DNA of 60,568 nucleotides from Pseudomonas sp. R5(2019) (GTDB taxonomy: Bacteria > Pseudomonadota > Gammaproteobacteria > Pseudomonadales > Pseudomonadaceae): assembly GCF_009905435.1 (NCBI RefSeq), contig NZ_JAAAMT010000036.1, forward strand, positions 1 through 60,568, read 5' to 3'. Under the pieces are notes generated by a model that worked only from the letters and a program-made list of their open reading frames with translations, did not search any database and was not told the DNA's origin. The stretch's first letter is position 1. The number at the start of each line of letters is the position of its first letter. Shown here piece after piece: positions 21,163-30,247 of this stretch. A program made the translations under genes and the position numbers.

Positions 21163-23389
21163 TGTGATTCCGGTAGAGCCCGTCGTAGGGCGTCTGGTTG
21201 TTGTGGGCCTGGGCCTGATTGGCGGTTCGTTCGCCAAGGGTCTGCGTGAAAGTGGTCTGTGCCGTGAGGTGGTGGGTGTCGATCTGGATGCCCAGTCGCG
21301 CAAGCTGGCGGTCGAGCTGGGTGTGGTCGACCGCTGCGAAGCGGACCTGGCGGCGGCCTGTGTCGGGGCGGATGTGATTCAGCTCGCGGTGCCGATCCTG
21401 GCCATGGAAAAGTTGTTGGCCAAACTGGCCGCGCTTGACCTGGGCTCGGCGGTGCTCACGGATGTCGGCAGCGCCAAGGGCAATGTGGTGCGTGCGGCGC
21501 GTGAAGCGTTTGCCGGCCGGTTGTCGCACTTCGTTCCGGGCCATCCGATTGCTGGCTCCGAGCAGAGCGGGGTGGAGGCCTCCAATGCTGCCCTGTTCCG
21601 CCATCACAAGGTCATTCTGACGCCGCTGGCCGAAACCGATCCCGCTGCGCTGGCAGTGGTTGACCGGATGTGGCGCACGCTCGGCGCCGACGTCGAGCAC
21701 ATGCAGGTCGAGCGTCATGACGAGGTGCTGGCGGCGACCAGTCACCTGCCGCATCTGTTGGCGTTCGGGCTGGTGGATTCGCTGGCCAAGCGCAATGAAA
21801 ACCTCGATATCTTCCGTTATGCCGCGGGTGGTTTCCGGGATTTCACCCGTATTGCCGGCAGTGATCCGGTGATGTGGCACGATATCTTTCTGGCCAACCG
21901 CGAAGCGGTGCTGCGCACCCTCGATACCTTCCGCAGTGACCTGGACGCCTTGCGCGAAGCGGTCGATGCCGGAGACGGGCATCAACTGCTGGGTGTGTTC
22001 ACCCGGGCGCGGGTGGCGCGTGAGCATTTTGGCAAGATTCTGGCGCGTCGGGCGTACATGAATGCCAAGGGCTCCAGTGATTTGGTGTTCGTGGCCCAGC
22101 CTGGCGGGCAGCTGTCCGGTCGCGTTCGCGTGCCGGGCGACAAATCCATTTCCCACCGTGCAATCATGCTGGGTTCGCTGGCCGAGGGCACGACCGAGGT
22201 CGAAGGCTTCCTCGAGGGCGAAGATGCCCTGGCAACCCTGCAGGCCTTTCGCGACATGGGCGTGGTCATCGAGGGCCCGCACCATGGTCGGCTGACCATT
22301 CACGGGGTAGGGCTGCAAGGCTTGAAGCCGGCGCCGGGGCCGATTTACCTGGGCAATTCCGGCACCTCGATGCGCTTGCTGGCGGGCGTGTTGGCGGCGC
22401 AACCCTTCGACAGCGTGCTCAGTGGTGATGCGTCGCTGTCCCGGCGGCCGATGGGCCGGGTCGCAGCTCCGCTGCGCGAGATGGGCGCTGTGATCGAGAC
22501 GGCCGCTGAGGGTCGCCCGCCATTGACCATTCGCGGTGGCCAGACGCTGAAAGGCATCGACTATGAATTGCCGATGGCCAGCGCCCAGGTCAAATCCAGT
22601 GTGCTGCTTGCCGGGCTTTATGCTCAAGGCGCTACGCGCGTGACCGAACCTGCGCCGACCCGTGATCATACCGAGCGCATGTTGCGTGGCTTCGGTTGCC
22701 CGGTAACAGTCGATGGCGCCAGGGTTTCGCTGGCATCCGGGAAGGCGCTCGTCGCATCCCGTATCGAAGTACCCGCCGATATCTCCTCGGCGGCGTTTTT
22801 CCTGGTGGCGGCCTCGATCGCCGAGGGCTCGGAGCTGGTGCTCGAGCACGTTGGCGTCAACCCTACGCGCACCGGTGTCATCGACATCCTGCGTTTGATG
22901 GGGGCCGACATTACCCTTGAAAACCCGCGTCAAGTGGGTGGCGAGCCGGTCGCCGACCTGCGGGTGCGCGCAGCGAAGCTGCACGGCATCGACATCCCCG
23001 AGGCGCTGGTGCCGCTGGCCATCGATGAGTTCCCGGTGCTGTTCGTCGCTGCGGCCTGTGCCCAGGGGCGCACCGTGCTGCGAGGTGCGCAGGAGCTTCG
23101 CGTCAAGGAATCGGACCGTATTCAGGTCATGGCGGACGGTTTGCAAGTAGTGGGCATTAACTGCCAGCCGACCCCGGACGGTATCATCATCGAAGGTGGT
23201 AAGCTCGGCGGCGGCGAAGTTCATGGGCATGGCGATCACCGTATTGCCATGGCCTTCAGTGTCGCGGCCCTGCGGGCGTCGGCGCCGATTCGTATCCATG
23301 ACTGCGCCAACGTCGCTACCTCCTTCCCCAACTTCCTGGCGCTGTGCGCCGAAGTGGGACTTCGTGTTGCAGAAGAGGGCAAGTCGTGA
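21155..23389 (+). CDS. aroA: Fused prephenate dehydrogenase / EPSP synthase
   Basis: 744 residues. Residues about 12-300 are TyrA (VVGLGLIGGSFAKGL Rossmann loop, VGSAKGNV, FVPGHPIAGSEQSGVEAS, TSHLPHLLAFGLV). Residues about 310-744 are AroA (RVPGDKSISHRAIMLGSLAEG, GNSGTSMRLLAG, SGDASLSRRPM, KESDRI). It makes 4-hydroxyphenylpyruvate in one half and 5-enolpyruvylshikimate-3-phosphate in the other. This fusion is characteristic of pseudomonads. Start is GTG 21155 or GTG 21164; neither has its own strong ribosome site. The stop overlaps the cmk start (GTGA). Confidence 0.95.
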   Translation: MLDVIPVEPVVGRLVVVGLGLIGGSFAKGLRESGLCREVVGVDLDAQSRKLAVELGVVDRCEADLAAACVGADVIQLAVPILAMEKLLAKLAALDLGSAVLTDVGSAKGNVVRAAREAFAGRLSHFVPGHPIAGSEQSGVEASNAALFRHHKVILTPLAETDPAALAVVDRMWRTLGADVEHMQVERHDEVLAATSHLPHLLAFGLVDSLAKRNENLDIFRYAAGGFRDFTRIAGSDPVMWHDIFLANREAVLRTLDTFRSDLDALREAVDAGDGHQLLGVFTRARVAREHFGKILARRAYMNAKGSSDLVFVAQPGGQLSGRVRVPGDKSISHRAIMLGSLAEGTTEVEGFLEGEDALATLQAFRDMGVVIEGPHHGRLTIHGVGLQGLKPAPGPIYLGNSGTSMRLLAGVLAAQPFDSVLSGDASLSRRPMGRVAAPLREMGAVIETAAEGRPPLTIRGGQTLKGIDYELPMASAQVKSSVLLAGLYAQGATRVTEPAPTRDHTERMLRGFGCPVTVDGARVSLASGKALVASRIEVPADISSAAFFLVAASIAEGSELVLEHVGVNPTRTGVIDILRLMGADITLENPRQVGGEPVADLRVRAAKLHGIDIPEALVPLAIDEFPVLFVAAACAQGRTVLRGAQELRVKESDRIQVMADGLQVVGINCQPTPDGIIIEGGKLGGGEVHGHGDHRIAMAFSVAALRASAPIRIHDCANVATSFPNFLALCAEVGLRVAEEGKS

Positions 23390-24075
23390 AAGAACAAGCG
23401 CCGGTCATCGCGATCGACGGACCAAGCGGTTCGGGCAAAGGTACCATCGCAGGCATGCTGGCCAAGCGTCTGGGCTGGAGCCTGCTGGACTCAGGGGCTC
23501 TCTACCGATTGCTGGCATTCGCCGCCCGCAACCATGGGGTCGATCTGACCAATGAAGAATTGCTCAAGGCACTTGCCGCTCATCTGGATGTGCAGTTCAT
23601 CGCCGCCCACGGCAAGGATCCGCAGCGGATCATTCTGGAGGGCGATGATGTCACCAACGACATTCGTAACGAAAGCATCGGTGCCGGTGCCTCCCAGGTT
23701 GCCGCACTGCCGGCGGTCCGCGATGCCTTGCTGCAGCGCCAGCGCGCCTTTCAAGAGGCGCCCGGCCTGGTAGCCGACGGCCGCGACATGGGTACCGTGG
23801 TGTTCCCGGATGCCCCGTTGAAGATTTTCCTCACGGCCAGCCCTGAGGAGCGAGCACGTCGCCGATACTTGCAGTTGAAGGCCAAAGGCGATGATGTTAG
23901 TCTGTCGAGTCTGCTAGATGAGATACGTGCACGCGATGAGCGTGACACCCAGCGAGCCGTCGCACCGCTGAAGCCGGCGCCCGACGCCATTCAGCTGGAT
24001 TCCACGGAGCTGTCCATCGAGCAGGTGCTGCAACGCATCGAGAGCGAGATCGCCCTGCGCGACATCGCCGGATGA
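23386..24075 (+). CDS. cmk: Cytidylate kinase
   Basis: 229 residues. Phosphorylates CMP and dCMP using ATP. The P-loop is IDGPSGSGKGT at residues 9-19; the CMP-binding segments LDSGALYR and DGRDMGTVVFPDA, and the lid ERARRRYLQLK, are present. GTG 23386 overlaps the aroA stop by four bases (GTGA), which places the start firmly. Usual partner of rpsA, 118 bases downstream. Confidence 0.97.
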   Translation: MKEQAPVIAIDGPSGSGKGTIAGMLAKRLGWSLLDSGALYRLLAFAARNHGVDLTNEELLKALAAHLDVQFIAAHGKDPQRIILEGDDVTNDIRNESIGAGASQVAALPAVRDALLQRQRAFQEAPGLVADGRDMGTVVFPDAPLKIFLTASPEERARRRYLQLKAKGDDVSLSSLLDEIRARDERDTQRAVAPLKPAPDAIQLDSTELSIEQVLQRIESEIALRDIAG

Positions 24076-24193
24076 ACAAGAAGCTCGCAGGGGACCAGTC
24101 ATAGTCCTGCGGTTTTCTTTTATATGAACGTAACCCACGTCGTCTGGGATGTGGAGATGGGCGTATTCTTCGCCCTCATCGACAGGAATTAAA
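24076..24193 (+). promoter_or_regulatory. rpsA: rpsA leader with two hairpins
   Basis: Between cmk and rpsA. CCACGTC pairs with GATGTGG around GTCTGG, and next GATGGGCG pairs with CGCCC-TC-ATC around TATTCTT, ending shortly before the ACAGGAATTAAA start region. In E. coli, S1 controls its own translation through a structured leader; similar control here is inference. Confidence 0.45.
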
Positions 24194-25879
24194 ATGAGCG
24201 AAAGCTTTGCGGAACTCTTTGAAGAAAGCCTAAAAACCCTGAACCTTCAGGCAGGCTCCATCATCACCGGTATTATCGTTGATATCGATTACCAGGCTCG
24301 CTGGGTAACCGTTCACGCTGGCCTGAAGTCCGAAGCACTGATCCCGCTTGAGCAGTTCTACAACGACGCTGGCGAGCTGGCTATCAACGTCGGTGACGAA
24401 GTTCACGTTGCGCTGGACTCGGTTGAAGACGGCTTTGGCGAAACCAAGCTGTCCCGTGAAAAAGCCAAGCGCGCTGAATGCTGGATTGTTCTGGAAGCTG
24501 CCTTCGCAGCCGAAGAAGTGGTCAAGGGCGTTATCAACGGTAAGGTTAAGGGCGGCTTCACTGTCGACGTTAACGGCATCCGTGCGTTCCTGCCTGGTTC
24601 TCTGGTTGACGTCCGTCCAGTGCGCGACACCACGCACCTGGAAGGCAAAGAGCTGGAATTCAAGGTCATCAAGCTGGACCAGAAGCGCAACAACGTTGTC
24701 GTTTCCCGTCGCAGCGTCCTGGAAGCCGAAAACAGCGCCGAGCGCGAAGCTCTGCTGGAATCCCTGCAGGAAGGCCAGCAAGTCAAAGGTATCGTCAAGA
24801 ACCTCACCGACTACGGCGCATTCGTTGATCTGGGCGGCGTTGATGGCCTGCTGCACATCACCGACATGGCTTGGAAGCGTATCAAGCATCCTTCCGAAAT
24901 CGTCAACGTTGGCGACGAGATCGATGTCAAGGTACTGAAATACGATCGCGAGCGTAACCGCGTATCGCTGGGCCTGAAGCAGCTGGGCGAAGACCCGTGG
25001 GTTGCTATCAAGGCACGTTACCCAGAAAGCACTCGCGTCATGGCGCGCGTCACCAACCTGACCGACTACGGCTGCTTCGCAGAGCTGGAAGAAGGCGTGG
25101 AAGGCCTGGTACACGTTTCCGAAATGGACTGGACCAACAAGAACATCCACCCTTCGAAAGTCGTTCAAGTGGGCGACGAAGTGGAAGTCATGGTTCTGGA
25201 CATCGACGAAGAGCGTCGTCGTATCTCCCTGGGCATCAAGCAGTGCAAGTCCAACCCATGGGAAGACTTCTCTGGCCAGTTCAACAAGGGCGACAAGATC
25301 TCCGGCACCATCAAGTCGATCACCGATTTCGGTATCTTCATTGGTCTGGACGGCGGCATCGACGGTCTGGTTCACCTGTCCGACATCTCCTGGAACGAAG
25401 TGGGCGAAGAAGCCGTACGTCGCTTCAAGAAGGGCGACGAGCTGGACACCGTGATCCTGTCGGTTGATCCAGAGCGTGAGCGCATCTCCCTGGGCATCAA
25501 GCAGCTGGAAGACGATCCGTTCTCCAACTACGTTGCTGTCAACGACAAAGGCGCTATCGTTACCGGTACCGTTAAAGAAGTTGACGCCAAGGGCGCTGTC
25601 ATCACCCTGGCTGACGACATCGAAGCGACTCTGAAAGCCTCCGAAATCAGCCGTGACCGCGTTGAAGACGCGCGTAACGTCCTGAAAGTTGGCGAGCAAG
25701 TAGAAGCCAAGATCATCAGCGTTGACCGCAAGTCCCGCGTTATCAGCCTCTCCATCAAGTCGAAAGACGACGCTGAAGAGAAAGAAGCTATCCAGAGCCT
25801 GAAATCCGCTCCGGAAGCTGCTGCTGCCGATACCACCATGGCTGCACTGCTGCGCGAAGCAATGGCCAAACAGAACTAA
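24194..25879 (+). CDS. rpsA: 30S ribosomal protein S1
   Basis: 561 residues with six S1 RNA-binding repeats, each visible by the GxVxxxTDYGxFV-type core, for example IVKNLTDYGAFVDLGG, ARVTNLTDYGCFAELEE and TIKSITDFGIFIGLDG. S1 binds mRNA leaders and helps unfold them on the 30S subunit. Codon use is strongly biased to highly expressed codons. ATG 24194 follows ACAGGAATTAAA and gives the family N-terminus MSESFAELFEESL. Followed by a strong terminator. Confidence 0.98.
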   Translation: MSESFAELFEESLKTLNLQAGSIITGIIVDIDYQARWVTVHAGLKSEALIPLEQFYNDAGELAINVGDEVHVALDSVEDGFGETKLSREKAKRAECWIVLEAAFAAEEVVKGVINGKVKGGFTVDVNGIRAFLPGSLVDVRPVRDTTHLEGKELEFKVIKLDQKRNNVVVSRRSVLEAENSAEREALLESLQEGQQVKGIVKNLTDYGAFVDLGGVDGLLHITDMAWKRIKHPSEIVNVGDEIDVKVLKYDRERNRVSLGLKQLGEDPWVAIKARYPESTRVMARVTNLTDYGCFAELEEGVEGLVHVSEMDWTNKNIHPSKVVQVGDEVEVMVLDIDEERRRISLGIKQCKSNPWEDFSGQFNKGDKISGTIKSITDFGIFIGLDGGIDGLVHLSDISWNEVGEEAVRRFKKGDELDTVILSVDPERERISLGIKQLEDDPFSNYVAVNDKGAIVTGTVKEVDAKGAVITLADDIEATLKASEISRDRVEDARNVLKVGEQVEAKIISVDRKSRVISLSIKSKDDAEEKEAIQSLKSAPEAAAADTTMAALLREAMAKQN

Positions 25880-25895
25880 GTTCTGCTTGATCATG

Positions 25896-25924
25896 AAAAA
25901 GGGCGACTTCGGTCGCCCTTTTTT
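25896..25924 (+). terminator. Intrinsic terminator after rpsA
   Basis: A GGGCGAC/GTCGCCC stem with a UUCG tetraloop, flanked by an A-run and a T-run that extend the stem to 12 bp, 17 bases after the rpsA stop. Confidence 0.95.
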
Positions 25925-26107
25925 GTGCCTGCGATTTTTCGCCCCGATAGGCGGTTGCGCCGACTGGCCGCGCCCTGGCGTCAATCAGGTATCCGCGCCC
26001 AACGCCTTGAATGCTCAACGCGCCGATATTCGCCCTGTTCAAATCCTTCTTCTCATGCTAAAACCATGAGAGCGCTTATCTAGCTGCTTGATAAAGAAGG
26101 GAAAAAT

Positions 26108-26401
26108 ATGACGAAGTCGGAACTGATCGAACGTATTGTCACCCATCAAGGGCTGCTCTCATCCAAGGATGTGGAGTTGGCCATCAAGACCATGCTTGAG
26201 CAAATGTCCCAGTGCCTGGCCACTGGTGATCGAATTGAAATCCGTGGTTTTGGTAGCTTTTCGCTGCATTACCGGGCACCGAGGGTGGGGCGTAATCCCA
26301 AGACTGGGCAGTCTGTCAGCCTCGATGGCAAGTTCGTTCCTCACTTCAAGCCGGGGAAGGAGCTGCGGGATCGGGTGAATGAGGATGATGAGTCGGTTTA
26401 A
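26108..26401 (+). CDS. ihfB: Integration host factor subunit beta
   Basis: 97 residues of the HU/IHF fold. It pairs with IhfA to bend DNA at specific sites, helping sigma-54 promoters and recombination. Family markers are MTKSELIERI, the GFGSFSLHYRAPRVGRNPKT arm with its Pro-containing tip and the FKPGKELRDRV C-terminal part. ATG 26108 follows AAGAAGGGAAAAAT. The gap before it (25925-26107) holds no gene and probably its own promoter. Confidence 0.97.
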   Translation: MTKSELIERIVTHQGLLSSKDVELAIKTMLEQMSQCLATGDRIEIRGFGSFSLHYRAPRVGRNPKTGQSVSLDGKFVPHFKPGKELRDRVNEDDESV

Positions 26402-26425
26402 CCGAGCAGTCTCAGGAGAAATGTT

Positions 26426-26659
26426 GTGCGCGGAGTAAAGAAGTTGTTGTTGCTTCTGGTCGTTTTGCTGGCATCAGCGGTTACCGTGCTATTTTCGCTG
26501 GAAAATCAACAGCCGGTTACTTTGTCGTTTGTTGGTTGGTCTGCCCCGCAATGGCCAGTGTCGGTTTACATTTTGGGGGCATTGTTGTCGGGGTTGGTGG
26601 TCGGACCTCTGTTGAGCTTAGTCATTTCCCGACGTCATAAGCCAAGTCTTGGCAAGTAG
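26426..26659 (+). CDS. LapA-domain (DUF1049) inner-membrane protein
   Basis: 77 residues with two membrane helices (LLLLLVVLLASAVTVLF and VYILGALLSGLVVGPLLSLV) and the core NQQPVTLSFVGW between them. This domain is found in the lipopolysaccharide assembly protein A (YciS) of E. coli; it is unrelated to the giant adhesin also named LapA in P. putida. GTG 26426 follows CAGGAGAAATGTT. It lies 24 bases after ihfB. Confidence 0.87.
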   Translation: MRGVKKLLLLLVVLLASAVTVLFSLENQQPVTLSFVGWSAPQWPVSVYILGALLSGLVVGPLLSLVISRRHKPSLGK

Positions 26660-26724
26660 GCGGGTGACCGGGATCTGAAAGTGTCTCTGACGGCTTCGTC
26701 TGATGAACGCTGGATTTGGCTGTG

Positions 26725-26750
26725 AATAAAAGCCCGGCGCAGCGCGCCGG
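26725..26750 (-). terminator. Terminator of the minus-strand O-antigen arm
   Basis: On the minus strand CCGGCGC, loop GCT, GCGCCGG, then GCTTTTATT. It is 14 bases after the glycosyltransferase stop and lies between convergent genes. Confidence 0.8.
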
Positions 26751-26763
26751 ACCAGGCTGGCAT

Positions 26764-27888
26764 CTAGCCGCGCAGCTCCATTGCTTCAATCATGGCGGTG
26801 TTCACTCGATGTACATCATACTTTTGCTCCGCCATTTCGCGACTTGTACGGCCCATTCGCTCACGCAGCTCACTAGAGCCTGCCAAGCGTCCCATCGCTG
26901 TAGCCAAGTCGACCGAGTCACGCGGCCTGACAAGAAATCCGTTAACCCCGTCCTGAACCGTTTCACGACAGCCAGGTGCATCAGTGGTCACAATCGCTCG
27001 CCCGCTTGACATGGCTTCAAGCACTGAGCGCGGTGTTCCCTCGCGGTACGAGGGCAGCACAAATATACTGCAGGCGGCGAGGTAGGGTTTCACATCGCTG
27101 ACTGCGCCGTGGTACTGGACGATCCCTTCTTTTTCCCAGCCTGAAACAATATCTGCGTTAATGCCCGAGGGATTGGAGTCCAGCGGTCCGAGCAGATGGA
27201 ATGTGGCTTGTGGGAAGGTGAGCTTCAGTGCGCGAGCGGCTTCTACATACTCGATCACTCCCTTGTCTCGCAGCAATCTGCCCACGAACAGAAAGCTTGG
27301 CTGTGCTGGCAAGGGAGCTACCGGGAAGCTGTCGGTGTCGACCCCGGATCCATTGACGATCCATGTCTTCAGCTTCGCGTTGAACAGTCCATTGTTCTTG
27401 AAAAGCTGTCGGTCATCCGGGTTCTGAAAGAACACACCATCGGCAAAGCGTAGGCCGAATCGATACAGGCCCGAAGCGACGCGATGTACAAGGCCTCGAC
27501 TGAAGCTTTTTTCTACGTCTGTAAACGCATAGCCAAGCCCGGTAATCAGCGCGTAGCGCCGCCTGACACGCGCAAGACGCGCAGCAGGCAGGCCATAAAC
27601 AACGGGCTTTATGGTATAGGCAAGTACTACATCGGGCTTGATTCTTCGCAGGCATCCGCAAAGTCGAAGCAGGTAGCGCAGATCGGCGAAGGGGTTTAGT
27701 CCGGCACGTGCCATCGGCACAACATGGTATTCGATCCCTTTCTCGGCGAGTCGTTTGCGTACCGAATCGTCTTCTTCCGGTGCAATGGCGACGACTTCAT
27801 GGCCATTAGCCCTCATTGCATCCAGAAGATCCCCGCGAAATCGGATGAGCGATTCGGCCAGCCCGGCGATGACGGCAATCTTAGACAT
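26764..27888 (-). CDS. GT4 family glycosyltransferase
   Basis: 374 residues with two Rossmann-like halves. The C-terminal half has the GT4 pattern FLFVGRLLRDKGVIEYVEAA, FVLPSYREGTPRSVLEAMSSGRAIVTTDAPGCRE, with the EX7E-type motif in EGTPRSVLE. It has no signal peptide and would work at the cytoplasmic face on the lipid-linked O-unit. It is the only glycosyltransferase in the locus besides the initiating enzyme, so it probably adds the GalNAcA residue to the first sugar; that is inference. It overlaps wbpP by 8 bases and ends the arm. Confidence 0.88.
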   Translation of the reverse strand: MSKIAVIAGLAESLIRFRGDLLDAMRANGHEVVAIAPEEDDSVRKRLAEKGIEYHVVPMARAGLNPFADLRYLLRLCGCLRRIKPDVVLAYTIKPVVYGLPAARLARVRRRYALITGLGYAFTDVEKSFSRGLVHRVASGLYRFGLRFADGVFFQNPDDRQLFKNNGLFNAKLKTWIVNGSGVDTDSFPVAPLPAQPSFLFVGRLLRDKGVIEYVEAARALKLTFPQATFHLLGPLDSNPSGINADIVSGWEKEGIVQYHGAVSDVKPYLAACSIFVLPSYREGTPRSVLEAMSSGRAIVTTDAPGCRETVQDGVNGFLVRPRDSVDLATAMGRLAGSSELRERMGRTSREMAEQKYDVHRVNTAMIEAMELRG

Positions 27889-28921
27889 GCTTGCCTACAT
27901 GAGTTGTGTAATAGGTTGCCGAGTCCTTCAGTCCGGCAGCAATACGATGTGTAGGTGCGTACCCGAGCAGTGTTTGCGCCTTGCTAATGTCCGCTTGGGA
28001 GTGGCGCACGTCTGCGGCTCTGAAATCACGGTATACCGGGGCCACATCCTTGAGCTCAGGCTTGGTTGCGCAGGCAAGATCACGGATATTGGTGAACAGC
28101 TCATTCAGCGTGGTGCGATCACCTACAGCGACGTTGAATACCTGATTCACAGCTTCGGTTTCTTGCGTCGTGGCCGCTAGCAGATTGGCTTGGACGGCAT
28201 TGGCGACGAAGCAGAAGTCACGGCTGGTTTCACCGTCGCCGTTGATATGAATGGGTTCATCGCGGAGCAGAGCGCCAAACCATTTTGGGATAACGGCTGC
28301 GTACGCTCCATCAGGGTCCTGCCTGGGACCGAACACGTTGAAATACCGCAGGCCTATGGTCTGAAGTCCATAGCAACGTGCAAACACGTCCGCGTACAAC
28401 TCGTTAACGTACTTGGTGACGGCATAGGGCGACAGTGGTCGGCCGATCCGATCTTCGACCTTGGGCAGGCCCGGGTGATCACCGTACGTGGAGCTTGAAG
28501 CGGCATAGACGAAGCGTTTGACACCTGCGTCTCGGCTGGCGACGAGCATGTTCAGGAAGCCGTCGATGTTCGTGCTGTTGGTTCGTATAGGGTCTTCCAG
28601 CGAGCGGGGTACGCTGCCCAATGCTGCCTGGTGAAGGACGTAGTCGACACCGTCTTCCAGTGACCGCTGGCAGTCTTCCAGTTTTCGGATATCACCTTGT
28701 ACAAACTTGAACTGGGCCCAGGCTTTCTCGGAGACAGCCCGCTGAACCAGATCAAGGTTGCGTTGGTGACCGGTTTCGAAGTTGTCCAGGCCGATGACGC
28801 GCTGATTCAATTGAAGCAGAGCCTCAAGCAAATTCGAACCGATGAAGCCGGCCACGCCGGTGACGAGCCAGGTGCGAGGTGAAGTCGCTAGCTCTTGGCG
28901 CAATGTTTCGTAAGTAGTCAT
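27881..28921 (-). CDS. wbpP: UDP-N-acetylglucosamine 4-epimerase
   Basis: 346 residues, extended SDR. The glycine motif is TGVAGFIGSN, the catalytic pair YxxxK is in SPYAVTKYVNELYAD, and the segments HQAALGSVPRSLEDP, YGDHPGLPKVED and NGDGETSRDFCFV closely follow WbpP of P. aeruginosa O6 as I recall it. It interconverts UDP-GlcNAc and UDP-GalNAc. Start ATG 28921 follows TGGAGAACAGC. Next to wbpO it forms the two-step route to UDP-GalNAcA. Confidence 0.92.
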   Translation of the reverse strand: MTTYETLRQELATSPRTWLVTGVAGFIGSNLLEALLQLNQRVIGLDNFETGHQRNLDLVQRAVSEKAWAQFKFVQGDIRKLEDCQRSLEDGVDYVLHQAALGSVPRSLEDPIRTNSTNIDGFLNMLVASRDAGVKRFVYAASSSTYGDHPGLPKVEDRIGRPLSPYAVTKYVNELYADVFARCYGLQTIGLRYFNVFGPRQDPDGAYAAVIPKWFGALLRDEPIHINGDGETSRDFCFVANAVQANLLAATTQETEAVNQVFNVAVGDRTTLNELFTNIRDLACATKPELKDVAPVYRDFRAADVRHSQADISKAQTLLGYAPTHRIAAGLKDSATYYTTHVGKHV

Positions 28922-28932
28922 GCTGTTCTCCA

Positions 28933-30216
28933 TTAAAGGCGCCAGAAGCGCGCTCCAGCACGTTCCAGCGCGGGACCATCGCAAACACCTTTGACATCGA
29001 TGACGACGGGGCCGTTGTGCATGAGTTTCAGATATTCGTCGTTTGTCCACCGTGCATAAGCATCATGTGCAACGGCGACCACAACGGCAGCGGCAGGCTG
29101 GAGCTCGTCCAGTTTGAGCAGCGAGACGCCATATTCGTGCAGCGCTTCTGTAGGTTCGGCTTCTGGGTCGAAGACTTGTACCTTGACACCGAACTCTTCA
29201 AGCTCACGAATGATATCGATGACACGAGAGTTGCGCAGATCCGGACAGTTCTCTTTGAACGTCAGGCCAAGGACTGTAACCACGGCACCCGCAATAGGGT
29301 GGCCGGCATGGATCATCTGCTTGATCGTCTGTTGGGCGATAAAAGCGCCCATGCTGTCGTTGATGCGACGGCCAGCCAGAATGACCTGAGGGATATAGCC
29401 GAGTTTTTCAGCTTTGTGCGTCAGGTAGTAAGGGTCCACGCCGATGCAGTGCCCGCCTACCAGGCCGGGCTTGAACTTCAGGAAGTTCCACTTGGTCCCG
29501 GCTGCTTCGAGAACGTCGAGGGTATCAATGCCCATGCGGTCGAAGATCAACGCCAGTTCATTCATCAAGGCGATGTTCAGGTCGCGCTGGGTATTTTCGA
29601 TCACCTTGGCGGCTTCGGCCACTTTGATGGATGCGGCTTTATAAACGCCGGCAGTAACGACGGAGCTATAGACGTCAGCGACAATCTCAAGGGTGGTGGC
29701 ATCCTGTCCGGATACCACTTTTTTGATCTTGGTGAACGTATGCTCTTTGTCGCCCGGGTTAATACGCTCCGGGCTGTAACCTACGGTGAAGTCGGTGCCG
29801 CATTTGAGGCCGGACAGGCGTTCAAGAATTGGAACGCAGATGTCCTCCGTGACACCAGGGTAGACAGTAGACTCATAGACAACAATGTCCCCCTGTTTGA
29901 GGGCTTTACCAACGGTTTCGGATGCCTTCACTACCGGCGTCAGGTCTGGCTGATGAGCGTCGTCGATCGGCGTTGGGACCGCTACGATATGGAAGTCGGC
30001 TTGAGCAAGCACCTCTGTCTTGCTGGTGAATTCGATTTGCGTCTGCGCCAGCTCATCGCTGCTGACCTCATTGGTGCGGTCTTGTCCCGCACGCAGTTCT
30101 TGCAGACGGCTTTCATTAATGTCGAAGCCAATGACAGGTCCGTGCTTGCCGAACGCTACAGCCACGGGCAAGCCAACATAGCCCAGCCCGACCACTGATA
30201 TCTTTCTCAGATACAT
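28933..30216 (-). CDS. wbpO: UDP-N-acetylhexosamine C6 dehydrogenase (WbpO/TviB type)
   Basis: 427 residues of the UDP-glucose/GDP-mannose dehydrogenase family. The NAD motif is VVGLGYVGLPVAVAF; the catalytic Cys is in GGHCIGVDPYYLTHKAE; ESTVYPGVTED and TFKENCPDLRNS are family marks. Oxidises C6 of UDP-GlcNAc or UDP-GalNAc to the uronic acid; with wbpP beside it the likely product is UDP-GalNAcA. 11 bases separate it from wbpP. Confidence 0.93.
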   Translation of the reverse strand: MYLRKISVVGLGYVGLPVAVAFGKHGPVIGFDINESRLQELRAGQDRTNEVSSDELAQTQIEFTSKTEVLAQADFHIVAVPTPIDDAHQPDLTPVVKASETVGKALKQGDIVVYESTVYPGVTEDICVPILERLSGLKCGTDFTVGYSPERINPGDKEHTFTKIKKVVSGQDATTLEIVADVYSSVVTAGVYKAASIKVAEAAKVIENTQRDLNIALMNELALIFDRMGIDTLDVLEAAGTKWNFLKFKPGLVGGHCIGVDPYYLTHKAEKLGYIPQVILAGRRINDSMGAFIAQQTIKQMIHAGHPIAGAVVTVLGLTFKENCPDLRNSRVIDIIRELEEFGVKVQVFDPEAEPTEALHEYGVSLLKLDELQPAAAVVVAVAHDAYARWTNDEYLKLMHNGPVVIDVKGVCDGPALERAGARFWRL

Positions 30217-30247
30217 GGATTTTCCTCTAATAATGGAATCTTTTTAG

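Noticed and set aside
20984..23299. 771-codon open frame antisense to tyrA-aroA
   Set aside because: No domain pattern; the sense strand carries complete TyrA and AroA signatures.
24230..25984. 584-codon open frame antisense to rpsA
   Set aside because: Mirrors the S1 repeats of the sense strand, no family signature.
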